Assembly: GCA_029851415.1 (NCBI GenBank)
Contig: CM056741.1
Location: forward strand, 65,276,282-65,340,281
From: Eretmocerus hayati
Taxonomy: Eukaryota; Arthropoda; Insecta; Hymenoptera; Aphelinidae
Length of the DNA: 64,000 nucleotides
Direction of reading: 5' to 3'
The first letter of the stretch is position 1; the number at the start of each line of letters is the position of its first letter. Of this stretch, positions 10,800 through 20,848 are shown one piece after another. The notes under the pieces were generated by a model. The model was not told where the DNA came from, searched no databases, and saw only the letters and a list, made by a program, of their open reading frames with translations. Made by a program: the position numbers and the translations under genes.

Positions 10800-11931
10800 A
10801 AAAGAACACAGAGAGTGGTTAGTGTTTAGTCTCTCTCACATCATTGTGAGTAGCATAAGTAAAGGAGACAGTCGGTCAAAAAGCCCAAAAATCGATTGAG
10901 ATCAATGATGCGTTGGATTGAAATCATGAGTTTCCACTCCACTAGGTTGTTTTTTACTTTGAATTTTTACGCATCGTTAGACAAATTATGATGACTATAT
11001 TTGATTCGAGCGACCATTATTTTATGATAAGATACGAGATCAATATTAATAACAGATTTGTCTTGATAAATTGATGTAAGTCAAGTTTTCGCTATCTGAT
11101 GGCGTAGAAAATATACCGCATTACATACAAATGAATATATCCCGTTTTGCCTGTGAAACAGACTAATTCCATGAAATACCCAAGAATCATGCATTATGCA
11201 TCATGAAGATTTGAAGATCTCAAACAACTCTGGATTGATAGCAGGCCACGTGTCACTTAATTATAAAGAAATCATTCGTTCTCTTCTATTATGTATGCAA
11301 GTGGTTTGTAAAATCGTAGTATCTTTTGTTCCTCAGATTATAACTGCGAATTTGGTTAAAGAAATTTCGACTTTTTGATAGACGAATAAACCAACTTGAC
11401 TAAGATATTTAAGTTTGGCTTGAGTGAAATGGGATGTATAGAATGAATGAATTTGATGTCTGATAAGCGTGGGCATTAAACTTATTCCAGTGCACCACGA
11501 GTGTATTCTATGTGTCCTCAAACTTTGAAATAAGGTCAATCGCTAGCAAAAGTAAACCTTTATGACTATTTATCAAAGTCTGGAGAAAGAGATAGGTGAG
11601 TTATGATTCTCATCAAATTGACGTTCTTGTTTCAAATGGTTCACGGTTTTTTTCTCAACGTGCGAGGTTGTAAAATAAACTTCTACATGGAGATTATGTG
11701 AATTCGATCCGAATCATTCTTACAGAATGTTTCATCAAAGAAGTGAATTTGTTATCTTTCGTGACATCTACCACGAAATTTGATAAATTCGTGAGATTAT
11801 TTTTCTCCACTGTAAAAAAATTGATCGACTCCCAACCAAATTGGTCAACCATTAGTTGAAAATTTTACCACAGCGGTAATGGGAGTGAAAATGAGATCCA
11901 TGACTTGGTCAATGGTAGTTTCCAAGTAACA
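10800..11931. other. Intergenic, likely 5' flank of the yellow/MRJP gene
   Basis: AT-rich DNA with no coding exon or repeat that I can support. It would hold the promoter of the gene ending at 8,327. Confidence 0.4.
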
Positions 11932-12189
11932 TTATTGGATCAAGAAAACAGAAACGTCGTCCGGGCACAACCATCTACCAATCTCATGAGTCTCATATTC
12001 ACTTCCATATTCGCTATGGTAAAGTTTTCCACCAGTGGTTGACGCTCGGGTTACCGTGAAAGACCAGCCAATCGGTTGATCATCGGCGTCAACCAAATTT
12101 TTGACAGTGCATGAACCACCCTCTGATAACACGCAATTAGATGATCTAGGTACAGGTACCATCGGGACAATTCGGGAGTGGGACATCAT
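11932..12189 (-). CDS. Unrecognised 85-codon open frame or exon
   Basis: A minus-strand frame starts at ATGATG and encodes a fairly polar protein with protein-like composition. It contains SNCVLSEGGSCTVKNLV, GWSFTVTRAS and RWLCPDDVSVF, with three cysteines. I do not recognise a family. There is no clear signal peptide, and GT/AG dinucleotides inside could be splice sites (for example TCACG|GTAACC). It lies about 1.2 kb upstream of the yellow/MRJP gene on the same strand. It could be an exon of a separate small gene, a gene remnant or a chance frame. Confidence 0.3.
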   Translation of the reverse strand: MMSHSRIVPMVPVPRSSNCVLSEGGSCTVKNLVDADDQPIGWSFTVTRASTTGGKLYHSEYGSEYETHEIGRWLCPDDVSVFLIQ

Positions 12190-13341
12190 TGACGCCGGGG
12201 AACAAAAATTTGTGTTAACCTATGCAATAGCTTCGTAAGGTACCGTGGACATATGTAAAGAGTTCCGCTTCGCGGCACATCTATCTACTTTTTAATGCTT
12301 CATTCAGTTCACAGTTACAAATTGTTTTTGAATTACAGCTTTTCATCAAAAGTGTGTATTCAATGGATATCTATGGGAGTGCTCATTCACAAAAATGTGA
12401 AGCCATCAAAAGAAATGTATGATTCAGTCGTAGATAATTAGATTATTATTGGATTATTAGGAGAGAGTATATAGTTGAAATCAGAAGAATTTTTAATTTG
12501 TAAAATTCATTGAGATAATTCCATTAAAATCGTTGACGCTCTCATTCTTTTTAAGATGATCAAAAATACTCTCTTTTCTGCATTAGAGTCTTGGTAATAA
12601 TGAATATCTAATGATTCTAGAATGGCCTCGTGGAGAATTTCAAAGTTGAATTTAATTAGTGAATTATACACTTCGACTCTCGGTTTTTGTCTAAAATGAT
12701 ATTATGATCCAAAGAACAATTATCCTCAAATATGGTAGAACAGATGTGCCTTTCTGTAGAACAATTGTCTATGTGAATTCGGCAATCCATTAGAATCTAG
12801 TGCATGTACTCAATAAGTTTGTCAAGAACAAAGGAATTTCATGTATGGTATTTGGTTACCGAGTAGGCTCGAGCTCGACACTTTTCGTCTAGTCAAACGT
12901 GTAAAACATACCAGGATGAGAGAGTTACATGATTCAAACTAGTGTTTCAAAGCCTGCTGATTTTTAACTTGAATCTCCAAATTCAATTTGGGTACATGGT
13001 TTGAAACTCACATCATGTAAATGAGGTCCTTACCACTATGCTAGAAAAATGTTTCGAGTCAATATCCACCGCCCTTGACTTGACTTCTTTTTTTGGTCTG
13101 AATCGTTTTGAGGAATAATAGTATAAGCTTGTCCTTATGAAGGTATTATCTGTATGTTTAGAAATCTTCAGACAACATGAATTAAAAATTTCACAATAGA
13201 AGTTTTTCTTAGAAAGAATGGGCCTTTTTTATATATGAGCAACTATTCACGCATGAAGAAAGATCATTCAATTCGAAGGCACTGGATTATTCCTTCAGTC
13301 CCATAGAAAGATCGTATCACTCGAATTCACGACCATATTTT
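12190..13341. other. Intergenic AT-rich DNA
   Basis: No exon, RNA gene or repeat that I can support. Confidence 0.4.
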
Positions 13342-13534
13342 CTTTTTTTATGTACGCATTTTCAACCTCTTTTCGAGGTTATTCTGCGGGACCTACAGTT
13401 TAAGGTGGGTTCCGAACCACCGAAGCCACCGAACAGCACTTATGAAAATTCACTTTGGTGCCAGCCGAGATTCGAACCTCAGCCTTCTATACGTTGAAGG
13501 CAAGGACCTTATCCACGAGGACACGGTGGTTTCT
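13342..13534 (-). mobile_element. tRNA-derived SINE with an 11-bp target duplication
   Basis: Read on the minus strand, the head (about 13,528-13,460) is tRNA-like. It has an A-box-like TCGTGGATAAGG and a near-perfect B box, GGTTCGAATCT, which are internal RNA polymerase III promoter elements. A short tRNA-unrelated body with GGAACCCACC and GTAGGTCCCGC follows, then a short A-rich tail. GACCATATTTT occurs immediately on both sides (13,331-13,341 and 13,535-13,545), the expected target-site duplication. The intact duplication points to a fairly recent insertion. It is not a functional tRNA: the acceptor and D arms do not pair properly. Confidence 0.85.
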
Positions 13535-13963
13535 GACCATATTTTTCATCAAATTCCTTAAAACTCATGTTTGAGCGATACTGTCCCTGATAGGAACTTT
13601 CTTCGGTGGAGGGAACTACCCAGAATCGTTGTAAATTATTTGGAAGAGAATGCAAATCTTAGGACAAGTTTTCTAAATAAATGTCTCAATTTGTAGTTGA
13701 ATATGCGATCAAATGATTTCTTCAGTAGTAGAGTAGAACATCACGACACGATCTGGAGAGATAAATTTCTCGGCTTTCACAAGACTGAGAGCTGAATCTC
13801 GATGTAACGGTACAACCTCTTGAAATTCCATCAAATAGGAATCACAAATGTTGTCAAAAGCACTATCAATCCCTCCCAGGTAAATTTTTCCATGATATTA
13901 GCAAAAATAGTCTAGGTAGAGCTATATCAATATAGAAAGACTGTGAAATTTCTGTTCCATTAC

Positions 13964-14043
13964 CTTTAATTCGAAGGACCTTGAAGGAGCCGTCTGGATC
14001 CTTGCCGATCTTGCGGGCGGTCTTCTCCAATCCGAGGCTCTCA
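13964..14043 (-). CDS. Possible orphan internal exon, GC-rich codons
   Basis: On the minus strand a short open stretch encodes SLGLEKTARKIGKDPDGSF followed by KVLRIK. It ends in a good donor (AAAG|GTAATG) at 13,964/13,963. An acceptor-like TTTTAATTGAG precedes it, just after an in-frame TAA. Third codon positions are strongly G/C (ACC GCC CGC AAG ATC GGC), unlike the AT-rich surroundings, which suggests past or present coding. About 27 residues would be encoded. I do not recognise the protein and found no partner exons nearby. Confidence 0.35.
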
Positions 14044-14099
14044 CTCAATTAAAAGGCGAGTCGTGCTGATTCCGAAGTCATCGTCGTTTGAACCTCGTC

Positions 14100-17000
14100 A
14101 CTGTCGACAAATATTTGTATAAGTCGATGAGAATATAGTTATACACCAGCGAAAGTCAATCAGCAACGTCTGGTTTACGAGTGCATGAAAAAAAATCCAG
14201 CTAATGAGCTCTTCGTTTTATGTCTAGATAGTAGAAACTTTTTTTTCACGATGGAATTATCATCCGAACGCTCACATTGTGTCTTCTCACGAAGAACCAT
14301 ACGGGTACTCTATCAGAGCTCATCGAGATTATGTAAATTATGAGGCTGTTAGGTATGAAGTGTCAATGGTCTTATAAGCTGTCGAATATAGCTTAGAATA
14401 TTCGACTGGGTAAATCCACGCTTCACATATGAAAATAGAGGTATCGGAGTTGAATGAATCATGTGTTTTGTCCGATCTCGAAAAGATTGATTAGCGTAGG
14501 TGAGCTTGATTCAAGCGAATGTTCAGTGGGATCTACTTCTTTGATAATTTGATCAATGTCTCAAAACTTCAAGATGAAATTTTTCTCAAATATTTGTGTT
14601 ACGATTTTGGTAGACTCAAGAAGCTGCAAATGGAGTATGTTTATCAGGACGATCCAGATGATTCTTTCATCCATCGTAATCATTCGTAATTATAGTTTGC
14701 CTCATATGTTCACGATTGTGTAATAATTTATATTACTCGGAGTTTTGTCTACGCCCAGAGGCCTCAATGGCCTCATTATCCTTATCAGTATACGGGTATT
14801 ACGAAAATCAACAATGGATTTCTTTGCAAGCTTTTGAGTTGCTGAATATGATTTTTGACGATCTAAAATAAATTCAGTTCAAGCTAGACAAGTATATGTA
14901 TTAGTTCGGGGCCGTATAATAATTCGCTTTGCTGTCCTGAACTTCATTTGTTAACACTTTTCAGCCAGACTACTTTGGTATCTTACAAATTAGCTACCAT
15001 TTTGGATTATGCCATTGAAATTCATTCGAAAAGTGATCATTCATGAAAACAGCCTTAGAAATATCAAAGCGATTCAATGAGCTAAAATTGACTTGTACCG
15101 TTCTACTCTCGAATCACTATTTTTTATGGTCGGATAATAGAAGTTCTCACTCTACAAATTTCAATTTCTCATTCAATTTATTATCATCTATAGTTCCAGG
15201 ATAAATAATGAATCAATTCATATCGTCAGAGTTCTGTTCTGATCTGCACACGTGCTGCATCTCCAAAAGCTAACGAAGCTATCGTGGGATTTTTTTCATT
15301 CATAGCCGATTTCAGGTGGAATCATTGAATAGCTCAAGTTATCATAATCTACCTCATGGCCGGGGTGAGATTATTATTCATTGAAAGAGCATGAATAATC
15401 TTAATACCCTCTCAAAATGAGAAACTTGATAGGAAATTTCGATAAAAGGTATAATATTTCGTTGGCAAATAATGTGGAACTTTAAATTTGCTGCTAGAGA
15501 ATTGGCAGGGAATAATGCTTTTCCATACAATGATTTGTATTCAATTATTGAATCCTCTCCGATTCTTCCAACTCAGTAGACTGTAGATTAACTATCTTGT
15601 CTATTGTAAGTCATCGATACAGTAAATTTTTAATTTTCATCGTTAGGAAGTAACAGCAGATGCAAAATAAGAATATACTGATCCAAAAATGAACAGAAGG
15701 ATAATTCCTTGCATGGAAGTCGTTGAATCTTATTTTGATGGATCATCCCAAGATGAGTTAGCACCCTTTACAATTATTATTGGTTCTCTCATGGGTGGTT
15801 GGAAAGTATCGGAACGATGATCATGATTTTGAAATAATCTCAAGTGAGCTGAACCTTGCGAAAATTTTGGATCGCGAGTACAAAAGTTTGTTGATTCGCA
15901 AATAAATGATGAAAAGTTGAGTGTCATTAGCATCATCTTATCAAGGTACACAATTTGAGTGAACTTTCTTAAAGCGACCTTGAAATATTGGTGTTGGTAT
16001 GGCAAGCTATTGTTTTTCTTCTGGTACCGCGATCATCCTAGAAATCGGAGAAAGTCGATATTCACTTACAAAATATTCGTCTCTTAGGGAAAGCGTAGCT
16101 TACTGTTATGAAAAGTATCATAATATGCTTCAAAAAATCATGCAAATTGGTCGAAAACGGCTGACTTAAGCGTTGATACGGGTGTCTTGATGTAGGTGTC
16201 AGTTTTTTATAATTGATTCTGAAAAAAATGAGGTCAGGTGGATTTTGCTCTTTTGGTCATTTATGTAAAAGTAAACACATCGCAATGATTTCAGCCTGTC
16301 TCGTTGTAATCTACTACTATGATTGGTTCTAAAAAATACTCCTAACGTATGAGATTAAATAGCAAATGGAGTCATATCCTAGAGAAATTGAATATTTCGA
16401 ATGGATGTAACCTCATGACATGATGGGTTCGACTTTGGAAATTCACACGATGCAATCAGGTTTGCTTTAGTTTCATTAAACAATTTTCACTTTGTGGAAT
16501 TTCTCGTTCAACTCGCACGGTCATAGCAGACAATTTCTGGGGATGATCATAATTTTGTCCAAAAGCAAACGCTTGATGCTGCAATATCCTTTTATCTAAG
16601 ATTGAGTGATCGACTGATGATTCTGTGAATGGGGATCATCGTGAGAAATATTACTAAATAAAAGTTCAAAAGCTTGATAAGTTGGCACGTTATCTCCTTT
16701 TCACGATAATCATTATAGATTTTGAGGATCCTCGTGATTAGAGAATTCATCAAGAAGAGAGATGGCTTTCGGATATCCTCCATGGTATCATCTGATATGA
16801 GAAGCACTACTCACCTACAAGACCAATAGCAAGTATTTACATCGCGTAGAAGATGTTAGAACTTGTTAGGCATTTGTAGCGAGATGTACGGCTTAAATAT
16901 ACTGGCGGGTATCAGGAAAAGATTAAGTAATCATGTTGCGCTATTCATCATCTCGATCTTGATCATCTATTCGTAATATAGAGATGATTCCTTTCCCGAG

Positions 17001-17190
17001 AACACAGCTGACATCAGTGCCAGTCACCACGATTCTGTATTTCCCCATTTCTAAGATAAGTGCCAATGTGCACATTACTCATTCAAATTTCTCATTTTTT
17101 TCTATTGTGATTCTGGACAAATCAATCATTAGTCCGGGAACTGGGTAGGCTCTCGCATGCATATCAAGGTCCGACTATGATACAAACATT
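14100..17190. other. Intergenic or intronic AT-rich DNA
   Basis: About 3 kb in which I see no supported exon, RNA gene or repeat boundary. Confidence 0.45.
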
Positions 17191-17194
17191 TAGT

Positions 17195-17514
17195 TTGACA
17201 CACTGTCCGAGAAAGTAACTTTTCCACACTGATTTTCCATTTTCTCTCACAGTTTGTCAAAATAGTACATTATTGCCCTGGGCGCGTACGCCCAGTTCGG
17301 GCGCTAGGACAGTTTATTTCCCGAGCGAAGCGAGGGAAATCAGTCCTCCGCGCCCGAAATGGGCCTGCGAGCACAGAGCAATAATGATTTTTCATCATGA
17401 GAACCCTAAAACCGCATTTGAATGCGGCCTTTTTAGGTTAGAATGATGAAAAATAGTATTCGATACACGGGTGTAAAACTTATTTTTCCACCCTTGTATC
17501 GAAATGTACTATTA
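17195..17514. repeat. GC-rich palindromic repeat, AATAGTATTCGATAC family
   Basis: The segment 17,449-17,510 is identical over 62 bp to 56,599-56,660. It is a hairpin: AATAGTATTCGATACACGGG pairs with CCCTTGTATCGAAATGTACT. Upstream, 17,195-17,270 matches 56,538-56,606 (AAGTAACTTTTCC...CACAGTTTGTCAAAA). Between the two lie extra palindromes: GGGCGCGTACGCCC, CCCGAGCGAAGCGAGGG and a hairpin with CCGCATTTGAATGCGG. It is a composite non-coding mobile repeat of unknown class. Confidence 0.7.
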
Positions 17515-18090
17515 AGGTATTTTTTCATGTAGAATCCGAATCCATCGTAATTTTTTACCTCAGTGGTTCACATCACCTTTCAAGATGCAATATCCCTAAC
17601 CTAAATTGCTGTTCTCGTGCCGAGTTTTCGTAATTTCAATTCGGCCATGAACTGGACTGCCGTATTTTGGCAAACAAGTCTGAGTGGGAGCAAACTTTTC
17701 TCTAGGTTATTCTTTGTGCGTTTGGTGAAGGAAATAACCATGAAAGAATCTTAGAGGAAATATTTCTCGAGCCATTGTGAGCCGGTGAAAATTCGAGATG
17801 GAAAAATCGCCACAGCAAACGTGTTAAGCTCAGAGATTTCCACATAGAATTGGCGATTTATATCCCCTGAAAATTGGGAAACTACAGAAGCAATAGAAGA
17901 AATTCGATTAATTAGAATAATTTTGTTCATCACTGTTGTCTTTCGTCAGTCTAAACACTTCCAGATGGTATACCCTTGTCGGCACGATTGCTAAATGCAT
18001 AATCTCAAAGGACACCATCTCTCACCTTTTCGCTTCACAGTGATTAATTCATGAACCACCGCGACCAAAGAATCCCTCTATCTGAGTGAA
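17515..18090. other. Intergenic AT-rich DNA
   Basis: Nothing supported here. Confidence 0.4.
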
Positions 18091-18880
18091 AAATTGCCAG
18101 TCGAGTCAGGCTCTTTTCCCTCTGATCGAATTCAATCATCAGAGATTTATAAACGCGGTGGAGCGCGGTCGCGTGCCTGCCGAGTTTTCACCTTACCCAT
18201 CTCTCTCATCTTCTCTCAGCGTCGGGTACTACCATTTTTAACCCCCTCAAGGCTCGCGATTGCGCTCATCCCCTTGGCGGATTAATAACCACTGCAGCAC
18301 CTCAGCTTACCTTACCTTTCCCCGGACGCTTATACATCCATAGTTTGCGATGCTCCTTTTCTACTCTGATATATAGATATCTAACCTGTAGCTTTGGTGT
18401 GTGCTATCTCGCTTTCGATCCGCGAGGGGTGGATGATATCTAGTGGATATGACCCTTCGAGCGCGCGCGTTCCTCCGTGCTATGGTCTTCTAATCCATCG
18501 CTTCTTTGCGCAAGAGGGCTTGCTAATACTTATAGCCCCTTCGGCCCTTTCTCTGCTACTGTAGGATATATATGGGTGTGTCCTCACTTTCTCGTTCTAT
18601 ATATGACGAGCTACTCGTTGCGGGGAACGCGGTGCGCTTTTGAACCGGCGACGACGCCATAATGCCCTGTGATTAATCCCTGGAGGGGTAAAAGTGGTAG
18701 AAAGACGAGGCAGGGGCTGCTGCAGTGCCATCGCATAGTCACACTGGGTTTTCTCTCTCTGTCTTCTGTCATTGCAGAGTGCAAGGACGGATCTAGCTCG
18801 TCTTATACGTGCGCTTTGCACTTGGTACCTTTATGAAGCGCAATGAGAACTTTACTGTAAAGGTATCGCTATATAAGTAC
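18090..18880. promoter_or_regulatory. GC-richer island with a TATATAAG box, candidate regulatory region
   Basis: This stretch is clearly richer in GC and CpG than its flanks, with pyrimidine-rich blocks (CTTACCTTACCTTTCCCC, TTTCTCTCTCTGTC). A plus-strand TATATAAG lies near 18,871. No protein-coding frame with family features is present. It could be an enhancer, a distant promoter or a non-coding exon; the call rests on base composition only. Confidence 0.25.
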
Positions 18881-18985
18881 TCCGATGGTACCGTTGCGGG
18901 TCATGGCTCATCAGAGGCTGAGAGTACCTTGAGAATTTACATATTTTGATTATCGTTTAAGGTACTTGTAATTTTTGGTCGAATA

Positions 18986-19906
18986 CACTACCGGTCGAAA
19001 GTTTGTGCACACCTAAAAAAAAAACAATTTCGATTTTGCTCACTCGACTGCTCGGATCTCTTTGGCCCAAATTAACTCTATTTGGGCTCATTATGTAGCT
19101 TTTTTCAAGCACTTTGAGAACTATTTGGTATTTTTTCTGCGCAGCTCAATGAATTCTAGCAAAACCAATCTGAAGCCTCGTAGAATTTCATAAAAATCGG
19201 GCCATTACGCGAACCTCCGCATGTCTGGCGGAAGTTGATGGATCCGGATGATTCAAAAAATATCTGGAAGTAGAACTCAAAGGCTTCAAAATCCGTTTTG
19301 GAACATTATTCTAGCTTGTTTCTGGTCCGAGCTGTGACTGTTTTCGTAAGGGAAGATTTTTCTCGAGAAGAGTTCCAAAAACCACGAAAAGTGAAAAAGT
19401 CGGGCTTACTGTGGTATTCCTCTAAGTTTTCCCAAGTTATTGCATACTGATGTTGAGAGGAACCAAGATCAGTGCTTATACGTGTGAAAAAATGAGTCCA
19501 TTCATAATTTCTCAATGACTGGTCCTTTTTTTGAGATAAATCTTCCTCTACAAAAAGAATCACAGTTCGGACCAGTAACAAGCTAGGATAATTTTCAAGG
19601 ACGGATTTTAAAGCTCTTGACTTCTACTTTTAGATGCTTTTTGAATCATCTAAATCCATCAATTTCCGCCAGACTTGCGGAGGTTTGCGTGATGATCCGT
19701 TTTTTATGAAATTTTACAAGGCTTCAGATTGATTTGCAAGAATTCATTGAGCTGCGCAGAAAAACTAGCAGATAGCTCTCAAAGTGCTTAGAAAAAGCTA
19801 CCAGATGAGCCCAAATAGAGTTATTTTGGACCAAGGAAGTCCGAGCAGTGGAGTGAGCAAAATCGTAATTTTTTTTTAGGTGTGCACAAACTTTTCACCG
19901 GTAGTG
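18986..19906. mobile_element. Fold-back Tc1/mariner-like element, 921 bp
   Basis: The ends are inverted: CACTACCGGTCGAAAGTTTG at the left, and the same sequence with few changes, inverted, at the right (ending CACCGGTAGTG). TA lies immediately outside each end (18,984-18,985 and 19,907-19,908). The terminal wording, ACTACCGGTC...GTGCACACC, resembles Tc1-like inverted repeats. The inverted similarity continues through most of the element, for example GCTGCGCAGAAAAA against its complement. It is non-coding: the 91-codon minus-strand frame shows no transposase motif. Confidence 0.8.
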
Positions 19907-19908
19907 TA

Positions 19909-20254
19909 TATCTACGTGAGACTCGAAAATACTACAAATATCTATCTCGACGCCTCTCACATTTTACTTGGACTATTATGGATCCTCCACTGAAGACATC
20001 GGGTCAAGGTGTTGAAGTATGTGACACTTCTGGACGTGGGAAGAGGGGGGGGGGAGGGCCTGGCTCGATGTGATATTGGGAAAGTATTGCAGACTTTTGG
20101 ACTCTTGTCGACTCTTGCTCAAGTTTTGATATCATCCACCGATTGAAATATTCCTGATCTGGTGAGAATGTCGCAGTTACAACATGTGAAGGTAGCATTT
20201 AGCGCTCCTGAAATTTGCTAGTTTGATTACAAATATGGTGGATCGCGTAGCTTC
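19909..20254. other. Short spacer with a G-run
   Basis: Unique sequence with a G-rich run near 20,046-20,057. No gene seen. Confidence 0.4.
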
Positions 20255-20257
20255 TAA

Positions 20258-20519
20258 GGGTGCGTCCCCAAATGATGCATATGCATGCACATGCAGTGCA
20301 CATGTGCAGCTCATCAAATTTTAGCCAAAACCAGATGGAACTCGTCTAGATCTGCTTTGGATCATCCGGTAACGCAGCAAAGACAAAACCCGATTCATAT
20401 CAGAAGTTCTCTGATGCGAGCCCTTCAATTTTTTCTCAACTTCGATGAGCTGCACATGTGCACATCTGCAGTGCATATGCGCAGTGTGCACTGCATATGC
20501 ATCATTTGGCGACGCACCC
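20258..20519. mobile_element. PIF/Harbinger-like MITE, 262 bp
   Basis: The terminal inverted repeats are GGGTGCGTCCCCAAATGATG at the left and CATCATTTGGCGACGCACCC at the right. TAA flanks both sides (20,255-20,257 and 20,520-20,522). A 3-bp TAA duplication with G-rich termini is the hallmark of PIF/Harbinger elements. The subterminal regions are dense in TGCACATGTGCA and ATGCATATGCAT palindromes. It is non-coding. Confidence 0.8.
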
Positions 20520-20523
20520 TAAC

Positions 20524-20848
20524 GAGGAGGGGATCAGGCCTTCGGGTCACGGATTTGGCTAAAACTCTGGGGATAGTCTTCTTTTATCCCCAAAAGAAGA
20601 TACCTAAAGCCGCGCTCGCCAACGCTGAAGCGTTTTTGAGCTACAGGCCTTGCTACAGGCTAAAACATATGCATTACAGTATATCTATGTATACCATTTT
20701 TGACGAATATAGGTATACTGTAATGCATAGTTCGTATGCTGTATCTCAGAATCGTTTTAGCGTTGGCAAGCGTGGCTTCAGGTATTTTCCTCGGGGCTGA
20801 AAGAAGGCTATTCCCAGAGTTTCAGCCGAATCCGTGACCCCCTCCTTG
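20524..20848. mobile_element. Palindromic element, family copy B (~325 bp)
   Basis: The left half (TCACGGATTTGGCTAAAACT, TAGTCTTCTTT, AGCGTTTTTGAGCTACAG) is mirrored in the right half (AGTTTCAGCCGAATCCGTGA). A central ATGCATTACAGTATA / TATACTGTAATGCAT pair closes the hairpin. The outer arms resemble copy D at 42,053-42,380 (TAGTCTTCTTT and ATCCGTGA motifs). It abuts the Harbinger-like MITE almost directly. Confidence 0.75.

Noticed and set aside
13460..13528. A functional tRNA gene
   Set aside because: The T arm and B box are good, but the acceptor and D arms do not pair. The A-rich tail and target duplication show it is a SINE.
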